A DNA stretch of 14,153 nt from Acidaminococcus fermentans (GTDB lineage Bacteria; Bacillota_C; Negativicutes; Acidaminococcales; Acidaminococcaceae). A program made the translations under genes and the position numbers. Numbering within the stretch: the stretch's first letter is position 1; each line of letters begins with the position of its first letter. Under the pieces are notes generated by a model. It worked only from the letters and a program-made list of their open reading frames with translations. It had not been told where the DNA came from and searched no databases. The DNA lies in NCBI GenBank assembly GCA_004555735.1, contig SFHH01000063.1, positions 1 to 14,153 on the forward strand, in the 5' to 3' direction. Positions 1 through 6,483 of the stretch are shown here, piece by piece.

Positions 1-1
1 C

Positions 2-532
2 GCCCGGATCCGGAAGATCATCGAAAAAGTCAACGGACTGGGCTATCCCCTGACTTTTGCCGAAGTCCGGCAGGAGGCCAACGGATCCAAAAGCCTGGGC
101 CGTCCCCATATCGCTCGGGTGCTGGTGAAGAAGGGGCTGTTCTCCCATACCCAGGCCGTATTCGATGCCCTGATTGCCAGCGGACGTCCCGCTTACTGCC
201 GTCAGGTGAAGCTCCTGCCCCGAGAGGCGGTAGCACTGCTCCACGGGGCGGGCGGGTTGGCCGTCCTGGCCCATCCGGCGGAAATCGGAGATCCAGCATT
301 GGCGGAAGAACTGCTGGATACGGTGCCCTTTGACGGCCTGGAAGTGTGGCATCCCTCCGTCCTCCAGGAACATCCCCATCATGACTGGCTCCAGACGGCC
401 CGGGCCCACGGCCTTTTGACCAGCGGTGGCAGCGATCTCCATGGGAATCCAGGGCGGTTCCCTAGGCATCTGGGGGAATTTCCCGTACCATACCAAGATG
501 TGGCAGGGATCGTCGGCGGGAAGCGACCTTGA
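2..532 (+). CDS. PHP-domain metal-dependent phosphoesterase (RNase AM/YciV-like), 5' end missing
   Basis: This is the C-terminal 176 residues of a PHP-superfamily phosphoesterase; the frame is open from the left edge and ends at TGA 530-532. Family members are usually around 280 residues, so about 100 residues with the first metal-binding motifs lie outside the window. Visible family signatures are the helical insert with GRPHIARVLVKKG, then GGLAVLAHPAEIGD, whose His is a metal ligand, and the closing GGSDLHG motif, whose Asp and His complete the metal site. Related proteins remove nucleotides from short RNAs or act on 3',5'-nucleoside bisphosphates. Which of these is the substrate here cannot be told. 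An internal GTG at 119 could look like a start, but the strong family match upstream of it shows the gene begins earlier. The next gene starts 58 bases after the stop. Confidence 0.9.
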   Translation, partial: ARIRKIIEKVNGLGYPLTFAEVRQEANGSKSLGRPHIARVLVKKGLFSHTQAVFDALIASGRPAYCRQVKLLPREAVALLHGAGGLAVLAHPAEIGDPALAEELLDTVPFDGLEVWHPSVLQEHPHHDWLQTARAHGLLTSGGSDLHGNPGRFPRHLGEFPVPYQDVAGIVGGKRP

Positions 533-579
533 TCTTTGTACCTAGTAAACGGCCTCGGCGCCGTATCTCCCTGAAAAGC

Positions 580-584
580 AGGTG
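580..584 (+). promoter_or_regulatory. Ribosome binding site choosing ATG 591
   Basis: AGGTG lies six bases upstream of ATG 591. In-frame GTG 582 and TTG 585 overlap or touch this Shine-Dalgarno sequence and have no better one of their own, so 591 is the preferred start of the NTPase/Asp23 gene. Confidence 0.6.
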
Positions 585-590
585 TTGAAC

Positions 591-1499
591 ATGAAAGTTG
601 TAGCCTTTGTGGGACCCAGCGGCACCGGGAAGAGTTTCCGGGCCATCGGCGTGGCCCACGACCACCATTGTGACGGCATCATCGATGACGGACTCTTGAT
701 CGAGGGAACCAAGATCCTGGCCGGGACCAGCGCCAAGACGGAACAGAACAAGGTCCAGGCAGTGAAGAGGGCCATCTTTATGGAAAAGGATCATTGCCAG
801 GCTGTCCGGGAAGCCCTTGCCCAGAGCGATATCCAGACCCTCCTGGTGATCGGGACCTCGGATAAGATGGTCCGGACCATCTGTAAACGGCTCCAGGTGC
901 CGGCTCCTTCGGAGACGGTCTATATCCAGGACATTTCCACCACCCGGGAAATGAAAAAAGCCCGGGAGACGAGGATCAAAGAAGGGAAACATGTGGTGCC
1001 GGTACCCACCATCGAACTAAAGCCCCATCTTTCCGGGGTCCTGGTGGATCTGCCGCACCGGCTGTTTTCCCGGAACAAGAAGCACCATGCCCTGCCGGAA
1101 AAGTCCATCGTCCGGCCCTCTTTCAGCTATTATGGGAAAATCACTGTGTCCGATTATGTGGTCAGCGATATCGTCCGCATCGTGGTCAAAAAGAACCGGG
1201 AAGTGGACCGGATCACATCCATCAAAGTGCGCCGTCCTTCGGACACCAGCAAGGGGATGACCATTTTCCTGGAGATCATCCTCTTCTTCGGAGCGCCCAT
1301 CTATGAAGTGGTGAAAAGCCTCCAGACCAAGATCAAGCTGAAGGTGGAAGGGATGACCAGCATGCCGGTGAAAAATATCGACGTGTCCATCCGCAGCCTG
1401 ACGGTGCGTCCCGCCGATCTGCCGAAAGATCTCCTGGACCAGGAAACGGTCCCGGAGACAGAGAAGGAAAAGACCGCACAGGTGGATGATGCCCTGTAA
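591..1499 (+). CDS. P-loop NTPase fused to a C-terminal Asp23/Gls24-like domain, function unknown
   Basis: Predicted protein of 302 residues from ATG 591, chosen for the AGGTG six bases upstream. The N-terminus is a nucleotide-binding fold: strand MKVVAFV followed by the Walker A loop GPSGTGKS (residues 8-15). Asp-rich GIIDDG follows at about 33-38, and TLLVIGTSDKM suggests a further core strand. Residues about 180-272 resemble the Asp23/Gls24 (DUF322) family: YGKITVSDYVVSDIVRIVV at the start, then FLEIILFFGAPIYEVVKSLQ and a closing strand around VKNIDVSIRSL. The tail (about 280-302) is charged and probably disordered. Asp23 proteins are known as abundant envelope-associated or alkaline-stress proteins in Gram-positive bacteria. 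The role of this fused form is unknown to me; a nucleotide-controlled envelope or scaffolding factor is only a guess. No transmembrane segment or signal peptide is apparent. Confidence 0.85.
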   Translation: MKVVAFVGPSGTGKSFRAIGVAHDHHCDGIIDDGLLIEGTKILAGTSAKTEQNKVQAVKRAIFMEKDHCQAVREALAQSDIQTLLVIGTSDKMVRTICKRLQVPAPSETVYIQDISTTREMKKARETRIKEGKHVVPVPTIELKPHLSGVLVDLPHRLFSRNKKHHALPEKSIVRPSFSYYGKITVSDYVVSDIVRIVVKKNREVDRITSIKVRRPSDTSKGMTIFLEIILFFGAPIYEVVKSLQTKIKLKVEGMTSMPVKNIDVSIRSLTVRPADLPKDLLDQETVPETEKEKTAQVDDAL

Positions 1500-1506
1500 A
1501 GAGGGC
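1491..1506 (+). other. Short hairpin at the end of the NTPase/Asp23 gene
   Basis: GCCCT (1491-1495) can pair with AGGGC (1502-1506) across a six-base loop that contains the stop codon. No T-run follows directly; T-rich sequence begins only about 13 bases later. It is at best a weak terminator. Confidence 0.25.
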
Positions 1507-1554
1507 GGTCCTTGGGCAATTTATCATTTGTTTTCCCTTTTTCCCTCCCTCCTA

Positions 1555-1563
1555 TGCTATAAT
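1555..1563 (+). promoter_or_regulatory. Extended -10 promoter for the flippase-epimerase-TAXI genes
   Basis: TG at 1555-1556, one base, then a perfect TATAAT at 1558-1563 make a consensus extended -10 element. No good -35 box sits 16-18 bases upstream. That stretch is instead an all-pyrimidine tract (1531-1553), which fits an extended -10 promoter that does not depend on a -35 box. Transcription would start near 1570, giving a leader of about 75 bases before ATG 1644. Confidence 0.65.
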
Positions 1564-1643
1564 ATGAAATGATGTTCCATCGGGAGCCTGAGAATCGATT
1601 CCCTGGATCCATAAACTATAAAATCACTGGCAGGTCATACTCT

Positions 1644-2648
1644 ATGAATAAAACTCTGTTCCGCATGCTGTGCGTATTGTTTGTCGTAATCATCCTCGTA
1701 TCAGCAGGCGTGGTTTATTTTACTTTCGATGTACGGGCACTGGAATATCTGACAACCTTCAAATGGTATTATGCCCTCCTGGCACTGGGCGTGCTGTCCG
1801 TAGGGCTGTTTTTCGACGCCACCCGGCTGATCACCCTGACACGGCTTTCCGGCGAGAAGATGGACTATGCCCATATTTTCTATGCGGTCTTCAGCAACTA
1901 CTTCCTGGCTCTGCTGACACCGGGGCAGGGGGGAGGCGGCATCGCCATGCTCATGTTCATGAAGCGGGCTGGGGTGCCGGTGGCCAAATCCACCCTGATC
2001 ATCATCGTCCGGACCGTTTTTTCCATCCTTTTCCTGTTCCTCATGATGCCGGTGGTGTTCTTCTTTGATCCGGAACTGGTCAGCTGGATGCCCACCAGTG
2101 TCATCATCCTGGTGTGTGCGTTCTTCATCGGGGCTCCCTGGCTGCTATGGCACTTGATCATGGGCGGCCGCTTGGAACGATGGCTGGCCCGGTTCAGCCG
2201 CCGTTTCTCGCCCCGTGTCCAGGAAGCAATTTTTTTGGGCTACCGGGATTTCCAGCAGGCCATGTTCATGCTGAAGGACAATCCTCGCCAGGTCTTCCGT
2301 GCCTTCGCTGAATCGGGGATCAGCCTGCTTTTCATCTATTCGGTGGTGCCCGTCTTCATCAAGGCTTTCGGCATCAATCTGCCGTACTATATCATCATGG
2401 GGCGGATGTGCCTGATCAATCTGGTGCTGTATTTCACGCCTACCCCCGGCGGCAGCGGCGTAGCCGAAGGGGGCTTCCTGGTCCTGTTCAATTCGCTGCT
2501 TCCTCCCGGGGTCTCCGGGGTGCTGGCTGTCCTGTGGCGGTTCTTCTGTGAATACATCCCGTTCACCATTGGCGCCATTGTGACCATCAAATGTTTCGGC
2601 TTGGATATTCTGACCAAGATCCGTGATCGGAGGGAAATGGATTCATGA
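1644..2648 (+). CDS. Flippase-like integral membrane protein (UPF0104, LPG-synthase TM-region family)
   Basis: Predicted 334-residue polytopic membrane protein. ATG 1644 is preferred because AGGT (1632-1635) lies eight bases upstream and the protein then begins with a short charged end before the first hydrophobic segment (about residues 7-27). An upstream in-frame ATG at 1569 would add 25 polar residues and lacks a site. About seven or eight hydrophobic segments follow. Family marks are the TPGQGGGG loop in the first half and TPTPGGSGVAEGGF near residue 270, the typical PxPGGxGxxEG motif. This family contains the flippase part of MprF and many stand-alone proteins thought to move lipid-linked substrates or phospholipids across the membrane. 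There is no soluble lysyl-transferase domain here. The coupled sugar epimerase suggests a glycolipid or polysaccharide link, which is inference. Confidence 0.88.
   Translation: MNKTLFRMLCVLFVVIILVSAGVVYFTFDVRALEYLTTFKWYYALLALGVLSVGLFFDATRLITLTRLSGEKMDYAHIFYAVFSNYFLALLTPGQGGGGIAMLMFMKRAGVPVAKSTLIIIVRTVFSILFLFLMMPVVFFFDPELVSWMPTSVIILVCAFFIGAPWLLWHLIMGGRLERWLARFSRRFSPRVQEAIFLGYRDFQQAMFMLKDNPRQVFRAFAESGISLLFIYSVVPVFIKAFGINLPYYIIMGRMCLINLVLYFTPTPGGSGVAEGGFLVLFNSLLPPGVSGVLAVLWRFFCEYIPFTIGAIVTIKCFGLDILTKIRDRREMDS
2629..2634 (+). promoter_or_regulatory. Ribosome binding site of the epimerase gene inside the flippase gene
   Basis: GGAGGG lies ten bases upstream of ATG 2645 and within the last codons of the flippase gene. 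Together with the ATGA stop/start overlap (2645-2648), it points to coupled translation of the two genes. Confidence 0.6.
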
Positions 2649-3562
2649 GAAAGATCTTAGTGACAGGAGGAGCCGGGTTCATCGGTTCCCATGTGGTCCC
2701 GGCCCTTTTGGAGCAGGGGGATTGTGAAGTGACCGTCCTGGACAATCTGTCCACCGGCAAGCGGGCCTATGTGCCGAAAGAAGTGCCTTTCCATCTGCTG
2801 GATATCCGGTCCCGGGAACTGGAAGAGTTCCTGCTGCGGGAAAGATTCCAGACGGTGATCCATTTGGCTGCCCAGACGCTGGTGCCTTATTCCATGGAGC
2901 ATCCGGAAGCCGATGAGGATCTGAATGTGGCTGGCCTGGTCCATCTCTTAGAAGGCTGTCGGAAAAGCGGTGTGGAACAGATCATCTTCTCTTCCAGTGC
3001 GGCCATTTACGGGGACAACCAGCATCTGCCCCTTACGGAAACAGAAGTCTCGGCCCCGACTTCCTTCTACGGCCTGTCCAAGACCGTGGGAGAAAGCTAT
3101 ATCCGTCTCTACAGCCAGGTGTCCGGCCTCCATCATGTGATTTTCCGCTTCGCCAATGTGTATGGAGAGCGACAAGGGGAAACCGGCGAAGGGGGCGTGA
3201 TTTCCATCTTTGCCCGGAAAATCGCCCATAAGGAACCGTTGACCATTTTCGGGGATGGGAACCAGACCCGGGACTTTGTCTATGCGGGGGATATCGCCCG
3301 GGCTATGTGCCTGGCCGTGGGCTATGCCGGCAATGCCACCCTGAACGTATCCACCAACCAGGAAGTCTCTCTGAATCAGCTGATCGGCGTATTAGAGAAG
3401 GTCCTGGGCCATCGGATGGAAGTCCAGTATGGTCCGGTACGGCCGGGAGATATCTATGCCTCGGTGTTGAGCCATAAAGCTCTGAAGGAGACCTTGGGGA
3501 TGCAGGAGTACACTGATCTGGAAGCTGGCCTCAGGAAGACCATGGACTATTTCCAACGCTGA
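2645..3562 (+). CDS. NAD-dependent epimerase/dehydratase (extended SDR, UDP-glucose 4-epimerase-like)
   Basis: Predicted 305-residue cytoplasmic enzyme of the extended short-chain dehydrogenase family, most like NDP-sugar 4-epimerases. The Rossmann motif TGGAGFIG spans residues 7-14. D33 in VTVLDNLSTG would bind the NAD ribose. HLAAQ, the SSSAAIYG strand and the catalytic pair Y142/K146 in YGLSK follow in the expected order. FRFANVYGERQ and the late motif FGDGNQTRDFVYAGDIA are typical of sugar-nucleotide epimerases and dehydratases. The length is normal and the active site complete, so it should be functional. The exact sugar (UDP-glucose/galactose, UDP-GlcNAc or another) cannot be set from sequence alone. 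It overlaps the flippase gene by four bases, which argues for a shared pathway, perhaps supplying a sugar for a lipid-linked product. Confidence 0.92.
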   Translation: MRKILVTGGAGFIGSHVVPALLEQGDCEVTVLDNLSTGKRAYVPKEVPFHLLDIRSRELEEFLLRERFQTVIHLAAQTLVPYSMEHPEADEDLNVAGLVHLLEGCRKSGVEQIIFSSSAAIYGDNQHLPLTETEVSAPTSFYGLSKTVGESYIRLYSQVSGLHHVIFRFANVYGERQGETGEGGVISIFARKIAHKEPLTIFGDGNQTRDFVYAGDIARAMCLAVGYAGNATLNVSTNQEVSLNQLIGVLEKVLGHRMEVQYGPVRPGDIYASVLSHKALKETLGMQEYTDLEAGLRKTMDYFQR

Positions 3563-3592
3563 CAGGAGCAGGGAGAACAAGGAGGGAACGGC

Positions 3593-4570
3593 ATGAAGAA
3601 AATCGTCCTTTCGGTTCTGGCCCTGCTCTTTTTCTTGACCACAGGCTGTGGAGGGAAAGCAGGCCAAGGACCCGGCGGGCGGAAAATCGCAAAAGAATTG
3701 ACACTGGCTGCCAGCCAGAGCCTGGACAGTTATGGGAGCCTGGGAAATGACCTGGCAGCCAGTGTGGACCAGGATGGCCGGACCCCATCCCTCAAGGCTT
3801 TGGAAAGCAGCGGATCCTTGGCCAATATCGAACTCCTGCGGCAGGGAAAGGCTGATTTGGCCCTAGTCCAGAGCGACGTGGCCTGGTATGCCCGGACCGG
3901 GTCTGGGATATACCAGGACAGGGCCCTGGACGATCTCCAGCAGGTGGGGGTGCTCTATCCGGAAACAGTCCAGATCATCACCTACGACCTGACCGGGATC
4001 CGCAAGCTCCAGGATCTAAAGGGAAAGACGGTTTCTGTGGGGGCAGCCGGATCCGGCTCCTCCCTGAACGCCCGGCAGATCCTGGAAGCCGCCGGCCTGA
4101 CAGAGGATGATGTGCGGGTCCAGTACCTGTCCGTCACCGATACAGTGCGGGCCTTGAAAGAAGGGACGGTGGATGCGGCCTTCCTGACTTCCTCCCTGCC
4201 CCATCCGGCGCTGAAAGAGCTGGCCCGGCAGCGGAGACTGGTCCTCATCCCGGTGGAGGGACAGGCACTGGATGGCCTGTTGGGCGCCTATCCCCTGTAC
4301 CAGCCGGTGACCATCCCCGTAGGGACCTATCCCAACCAGACCCGTTCCTGCAGCAGCGTAGGGGTCCAGTGCCTCCTGGTAGCCCGGGAGCGGCTTTCTC
4401 AGGAGTCCTTAGCTGGGATCCTCCAGCGGTTCTGGCCCCATTGGGGGGAACTCCAGAGGAAATATCCCTGGCTTCCCCGGGATGCAGAAAAAACGTTCTT
4501 CCAGGCGCCTGTCCTGCCGTTAGCACCCGGTGCCGAACAATTCAGGGATGGAAGAAAGGTCAGTTCCTGA
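3593..4570 (+). CDS. TAXI-family TRAP transporter solute-binding lipoprotein, no permease nearby
   Basis: Predicted 325-residue secreted binding protein. A strong AAGGAGGG lies six bases before ATG 3593. The N-terminus has Lys-Lys, a hydrophobic core and a lipobox-like LTTGC with the acceptor Cys at residue 19. It is slightly off consensus because Leu is at -4 rather than -3, but the Gly-rich stretch after it fits a lipoprotein. The mature part carries TAXI family marks: LTLAASQS, GSLANIELLRQGKADLALVQSD, then LKGKTVSVGAAGSGSSLNAR, ILEAAGLTEDDV and ALKEGTVDAAF. TAXI receptors deliver substrates such as glutamate or other carboxylates to a fused TRAP membrane subunit. No such permease gene is in the window, so the partner must lie elsewhere or the protein may have another role. 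It follows the epimerase gene by 30 bases and probably shares its transcript. Confidence 0.9.
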   Translation: MKKIVLSVLALLFFLTTGCGGKAGQGPGGRKIAKELTLAASQSLDSYGSLGNDLAASVDQDGRTPSLKALESSGSLANIELLRQGKADLALVQSDVAWYARTGSGIYQDRALDDLQQVGVLYPETVQIITYDLTGIRKLQDLKGKTVSVGAAGSGSSLNARQILEAAGLTEDDVRVQYLSVTDTVRALKEGTVDAAFLTSSLPHPALKELARQRRLVLIPVEGQALDGLLGAYPLYQPVTIPVGTYPNQTRSCSSVGVQCLLVARERLSQESLAGILQRFWPHWGELQRKYPWLPRDAEKTFFQAPVLPLAPGAEQFRDGRKVSS

Positions 4571-4590
4571 GACCATTGGCAAAACTCCAT

Positions 4591-4619
4591 TTGCAAAACA
4601 CGCATCAAACCTGTATAAT
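4591..4619 (+). promoter_or_regulatory. Strong sigma-70 promoter of the rnj-ftsK-rodZ-rimO-cinA-helicase transcript
   Basis: TTGCAA (4591-4596), a 17-base spacer and a perfect TATAAT (4614-4619) form the best promoter in the window. Transcription should begin near 4626. It lies just after the TAXI gene stop and leaves a leader of about 150 bases before the RNase J start. Confidence 0.85.
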
Positions 4620-4636
4620 GGTGAACAAGAGACTAG

Positions 4637-4680
4637 TCCTACAGGATCTGACTGTGACTGCATCGTTCGGATTCGTAGGG
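4637..4680 (+). promoter_or_regulatory. Large hairpin in the rnj leader
   Basis: Bases 4637-4651 can pair with 4667-4680 in 14 base pairs (three of them G-T wobbles) with a single bulged A at 4643. The loop is 15 bases. The hairpin starts about 11 bases after the predicted transcription start, so it could protect the 5' end or be a target for control. I do not recognise a known riboswitch. Confidence 0.5.
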
Positions 4681-4711
4681 GATACGGGAATTGAAAACAT
4701 AGTTTCGAAAG

Positions 4712-4744
4712 GGAGTATGGAACGCAAAGATACTCCAATCTTTT
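4712..4744 (+). promoter_or_regulatory. Second rnj leader hairpin, attenuator-like, just upstream of the ribosome binding site
   Basis: GGAGTAT (4712-4718) pairs perfectly with ATACTCC (4730-4736) around an 11-base loop, then AATCTTTT (4737-4744). The stem has seven pairs and the T-run is short, so it may be a leaky terminator or a structural element. It ends 24 bases before the Shine-Dalgarno sequence of rnj. Confidence 0.5.
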
Positions 4745-4760
4745 AATATGCAAAATTATA

Positions 4761-4769
4761 AAGGAGGTG
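4761..4769 (+). promoter_or_regulatory. Consensus ribosome binding site that sets TTG 4775 as the rnj start
   Basis: AAGGAGGTG is a full match to the anti-Shine-Dalgarno complement and lies five bases before TTG 4775. An in-frame ATG at 4748 is upstream of this site and has no ribosome binding site of its own, so it is very unlikely to be the start. Confidence 0.85.
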
Positions 4770-4774
4770 CCCCT

Positions 4775-6448
4775 TTGAATAACAATAAAGGGCAGCAAAA
4801 GAAATTATCCATCATCCCATTGGGCGGTCTGGGAGAGATCGGCAAGAATATGACCGCATTCGTGTACGGCAATGACATGATCCTGGTGGATGCCGGCCTG
4901 GCATTCCCCGATGATGACATGCTGGGAATCGATCTGGTGATCCCCGATACCACTTTCCTCATGGAAAACAAGGACAAGTTCAAGGCCATCTTCCTGACCC
5001 ACGGCCACGAAGACCATATCGGGGCTCTGCCTTATGTCATGAAAGACTTTGATGTGCCGGTCTATGGGACGCCCCTGACCCTGGGGATTCTGTCCGGCCG
5101 CCTGAAGGAAAACGGCGTCTCTGACAGCAAATGCAAGATGGTGAAGCCGGGGGCTACGGTCCGGGCTGGCGCCTTCCGGGTGGAATTCATCCGGGTCAAT
5201 CACAGCATTCCCGATGCGGTTGCCCTGGCGATCCATACACCGGTAGGGGTCATCGTCCACACCGGTGACTATAAGTTCGACCAGACTCCGGTGGACGGCC
5301 AGGTCACGGACTATGCCAAGCTGGCAGAAGTGGGCCGCAAAGGCGTCCTCTTGCTGATGAGCGACTCCACCAATATCGAACGGACCGGGTACACGCCCAG
5401 CGAAAAGAGCGTAGGCAAGACCCTGGACGAACAGTTCCGGCTGGCCAAGAACCGGGTCATCGTCGCTACCTTCTCTTCCAACGTCCATCGGATCCAGCAG
5501 GTGATCGATGCGGCTGTGATGACCCGCCGGAAAGTGGCTGTCATCGGCCGGAGCATGGTGAATGTGGTGAACATTTCCATTGAAATGGGGTATCTGAAGG
5601 TGCCCCAGGGCGTGTTGATCGATATCGATGAATGTCGGAATTATGCTCCCCGGCAGATTGCCATTATCACCACTGGCAGCCAGGGCGAACCTATGAGCGC
5701 CCTGACCCGGATGAGCAATAGCGACCATCGGAAAGTCTCCATCATGCCTGGAGATACGGTGATCATTTCCGCTACTCCGATCCCGGGCAACGAAAAGGGT
5801 GTGGCCCGGACCATTGACAACCTGTACAAACAGGGAGCAGAAGTGATCTACGGCCGGGAACAGGGGATCCACGTATCCGGCCACGCCAGCCAGGAAGAGA
5901 TCAAACTGATGCACCGGCTGGTCCATCCCAAGTTCTTCATGCCGGTCCACGGGGAATACCGTCATCTGGTGAAACATAAGAAGCTGGCCATGCAGCTGGG
6001 CCTGCCCAAGGAAAATATCGTAATCGCTGAAAATGGTTCCGTGGTGGACCTGACAAGAGATTCCATCGGAATCTCCGGGAAAGTCACCGCTGGCCGGGTA
6101 CTCATCGACGGCCTGGGCGTAGGAGATGTGGGCAATGTGGTGCTCCGTGACCGCCGCCAGCTGTCGCAAGATGGGATCCTCATCGTAGTGGTGACCATCG
6201 ACCACAGCACTTACCGGATCGCAGCCGGTCCGGATATCGTATCCAGAGGCTTTGTCTATGTCCGGGAATCCGAAGAACTGATGGAAGGGGCCCGGGACCG
6301 GGTGCTGAGCACACTGGATAAATGTCATGAAAACAACATCACCGAATGGTCCGCACTGAAGAGTGCCGTCCGGGACAGCCTGAGCCGGTACTTGTTCGAA
6401 AAGACCAGACGGCGTCCCATGATCCTCCCTCTGATCATGGAAATCTGA
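4775..6448 (+). CDS. rnj: Ribonuclease J
   Basis: Predicted 557-residue RNase J, the usual family length of about 555. It belongs to the beta-CASP metallo-beta-lactamase nucleases, which degrade and mature RNA by 5'-to-3' exonuclease action, favouring 5'-monophosphate ends, and can also cut internally. The start is TTG 4775. The order fits the family: LGGLGEIGKNM at the N-terminus, the zinc-binding HGHEDH (residues 76-81), VNHSIPDA with another ligand His, and HTGDYKFDQTPVDG with the bridging Asp. The beta-CASP part follows (SDSTNIERTGYTPSE, ATFSSNVHRIQQV, GRSM, TGSQGEP), then SGHASQEE and PVHGEYRHL. The C-terminal domain is complete to LIMEI. It is the first gene after a strong promoter with a structured leader. 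The leader may allow self-regulation, as known for the E. coli RNase E message, but this is inference. Confidence 0.96.
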   Translation: MNNNKGQQKKLSIIPLGGLGEIGKNMTAFVYGNDMILVDAGLAFPDDDMLGIDLVIPDTTFLMENKDKFKAIFLTHGHEDHIGALPYVMKDFDVPVYGTPLTLGILSGRLKENGVSDSKCKMVKPGATVRAGAFRVEFIRVNHSIPDAVALAIHTPVGVIVHTGDYKFDQTPVDGQVTDYAKLAEVGRKGVLLLMSDSTNIERTGYTPSEKSVGKTLDEQFRLAKNRVIVATFSSNVHRIQQVIDAAVMTRRKVAVIGRSMVNVVNISIEMGYLKVPQGVLIDIDECRNYAPRQIAIITTGSQGEPMSALTRMSNSDHRKVSIMPGDTVIISATPIPGNEKGVARTIDNLYKQGAEVIYGREQGIHVSGHASQEEIKLMHRLVHPKFFMPVHGEYRHLVKHKKLAMQLGLPKENIVIAENGSVVDLTRDSIGISGKVTAGRVLIDGLGVGDVGNVVLRDRRQLSQDGILIVVVTIDHSTYRIAAGPDIVSRGFVYVRESEELMEGARDRVLSTLDKCHENNITEWSALKSAVRDSLSRYLFEKTRRRPMILPLIMEI

Positions 6449-6483
6449 TCTGACTGACAAAAAATCTTCAGGAAGGGAACAGC

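Noticed and set aside
549..564. ACGGC/GCCGT inverted repeat between the PHP gene and the NTPase/Asp23 gene
   Set aside because: Only five pairs with a six-base loop and no T-run; expected by chance in GC-rich sequence.
1491..1530. Intrinsic terminator after the NTPase/Asp23 gene
   Set aside because: The stem is only five pairs and the T-rich stretch is too far away; kept only as a low-confidence hairpin.
1569..1643. ATG 1569 as the start of the flippase-like protein
   Set aside because: It lies almost at the predicted transcription start, has no ribosome binding site, and would put 25 polar residues before the first membrane segment.
4748..4774. ATG 4748 as the start of RNase J
   Set aside because: The consensus ribosome binding site (4761-4769) lies downstream of this ATG, and the nine extra residues are simply its translation. 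TTG 4775 fits both site and family length.
4805..6460. Open frame of about 550 codons on the - strand opposite rnj
   Set aside because: It mirrors the whole RNase J gene, has no recognisable domain or ribosome binding site, and reads as the low-complexity His/Asp/Gly-rich shadow typical of GC-rich genes. RNase J on the other strand is certain.
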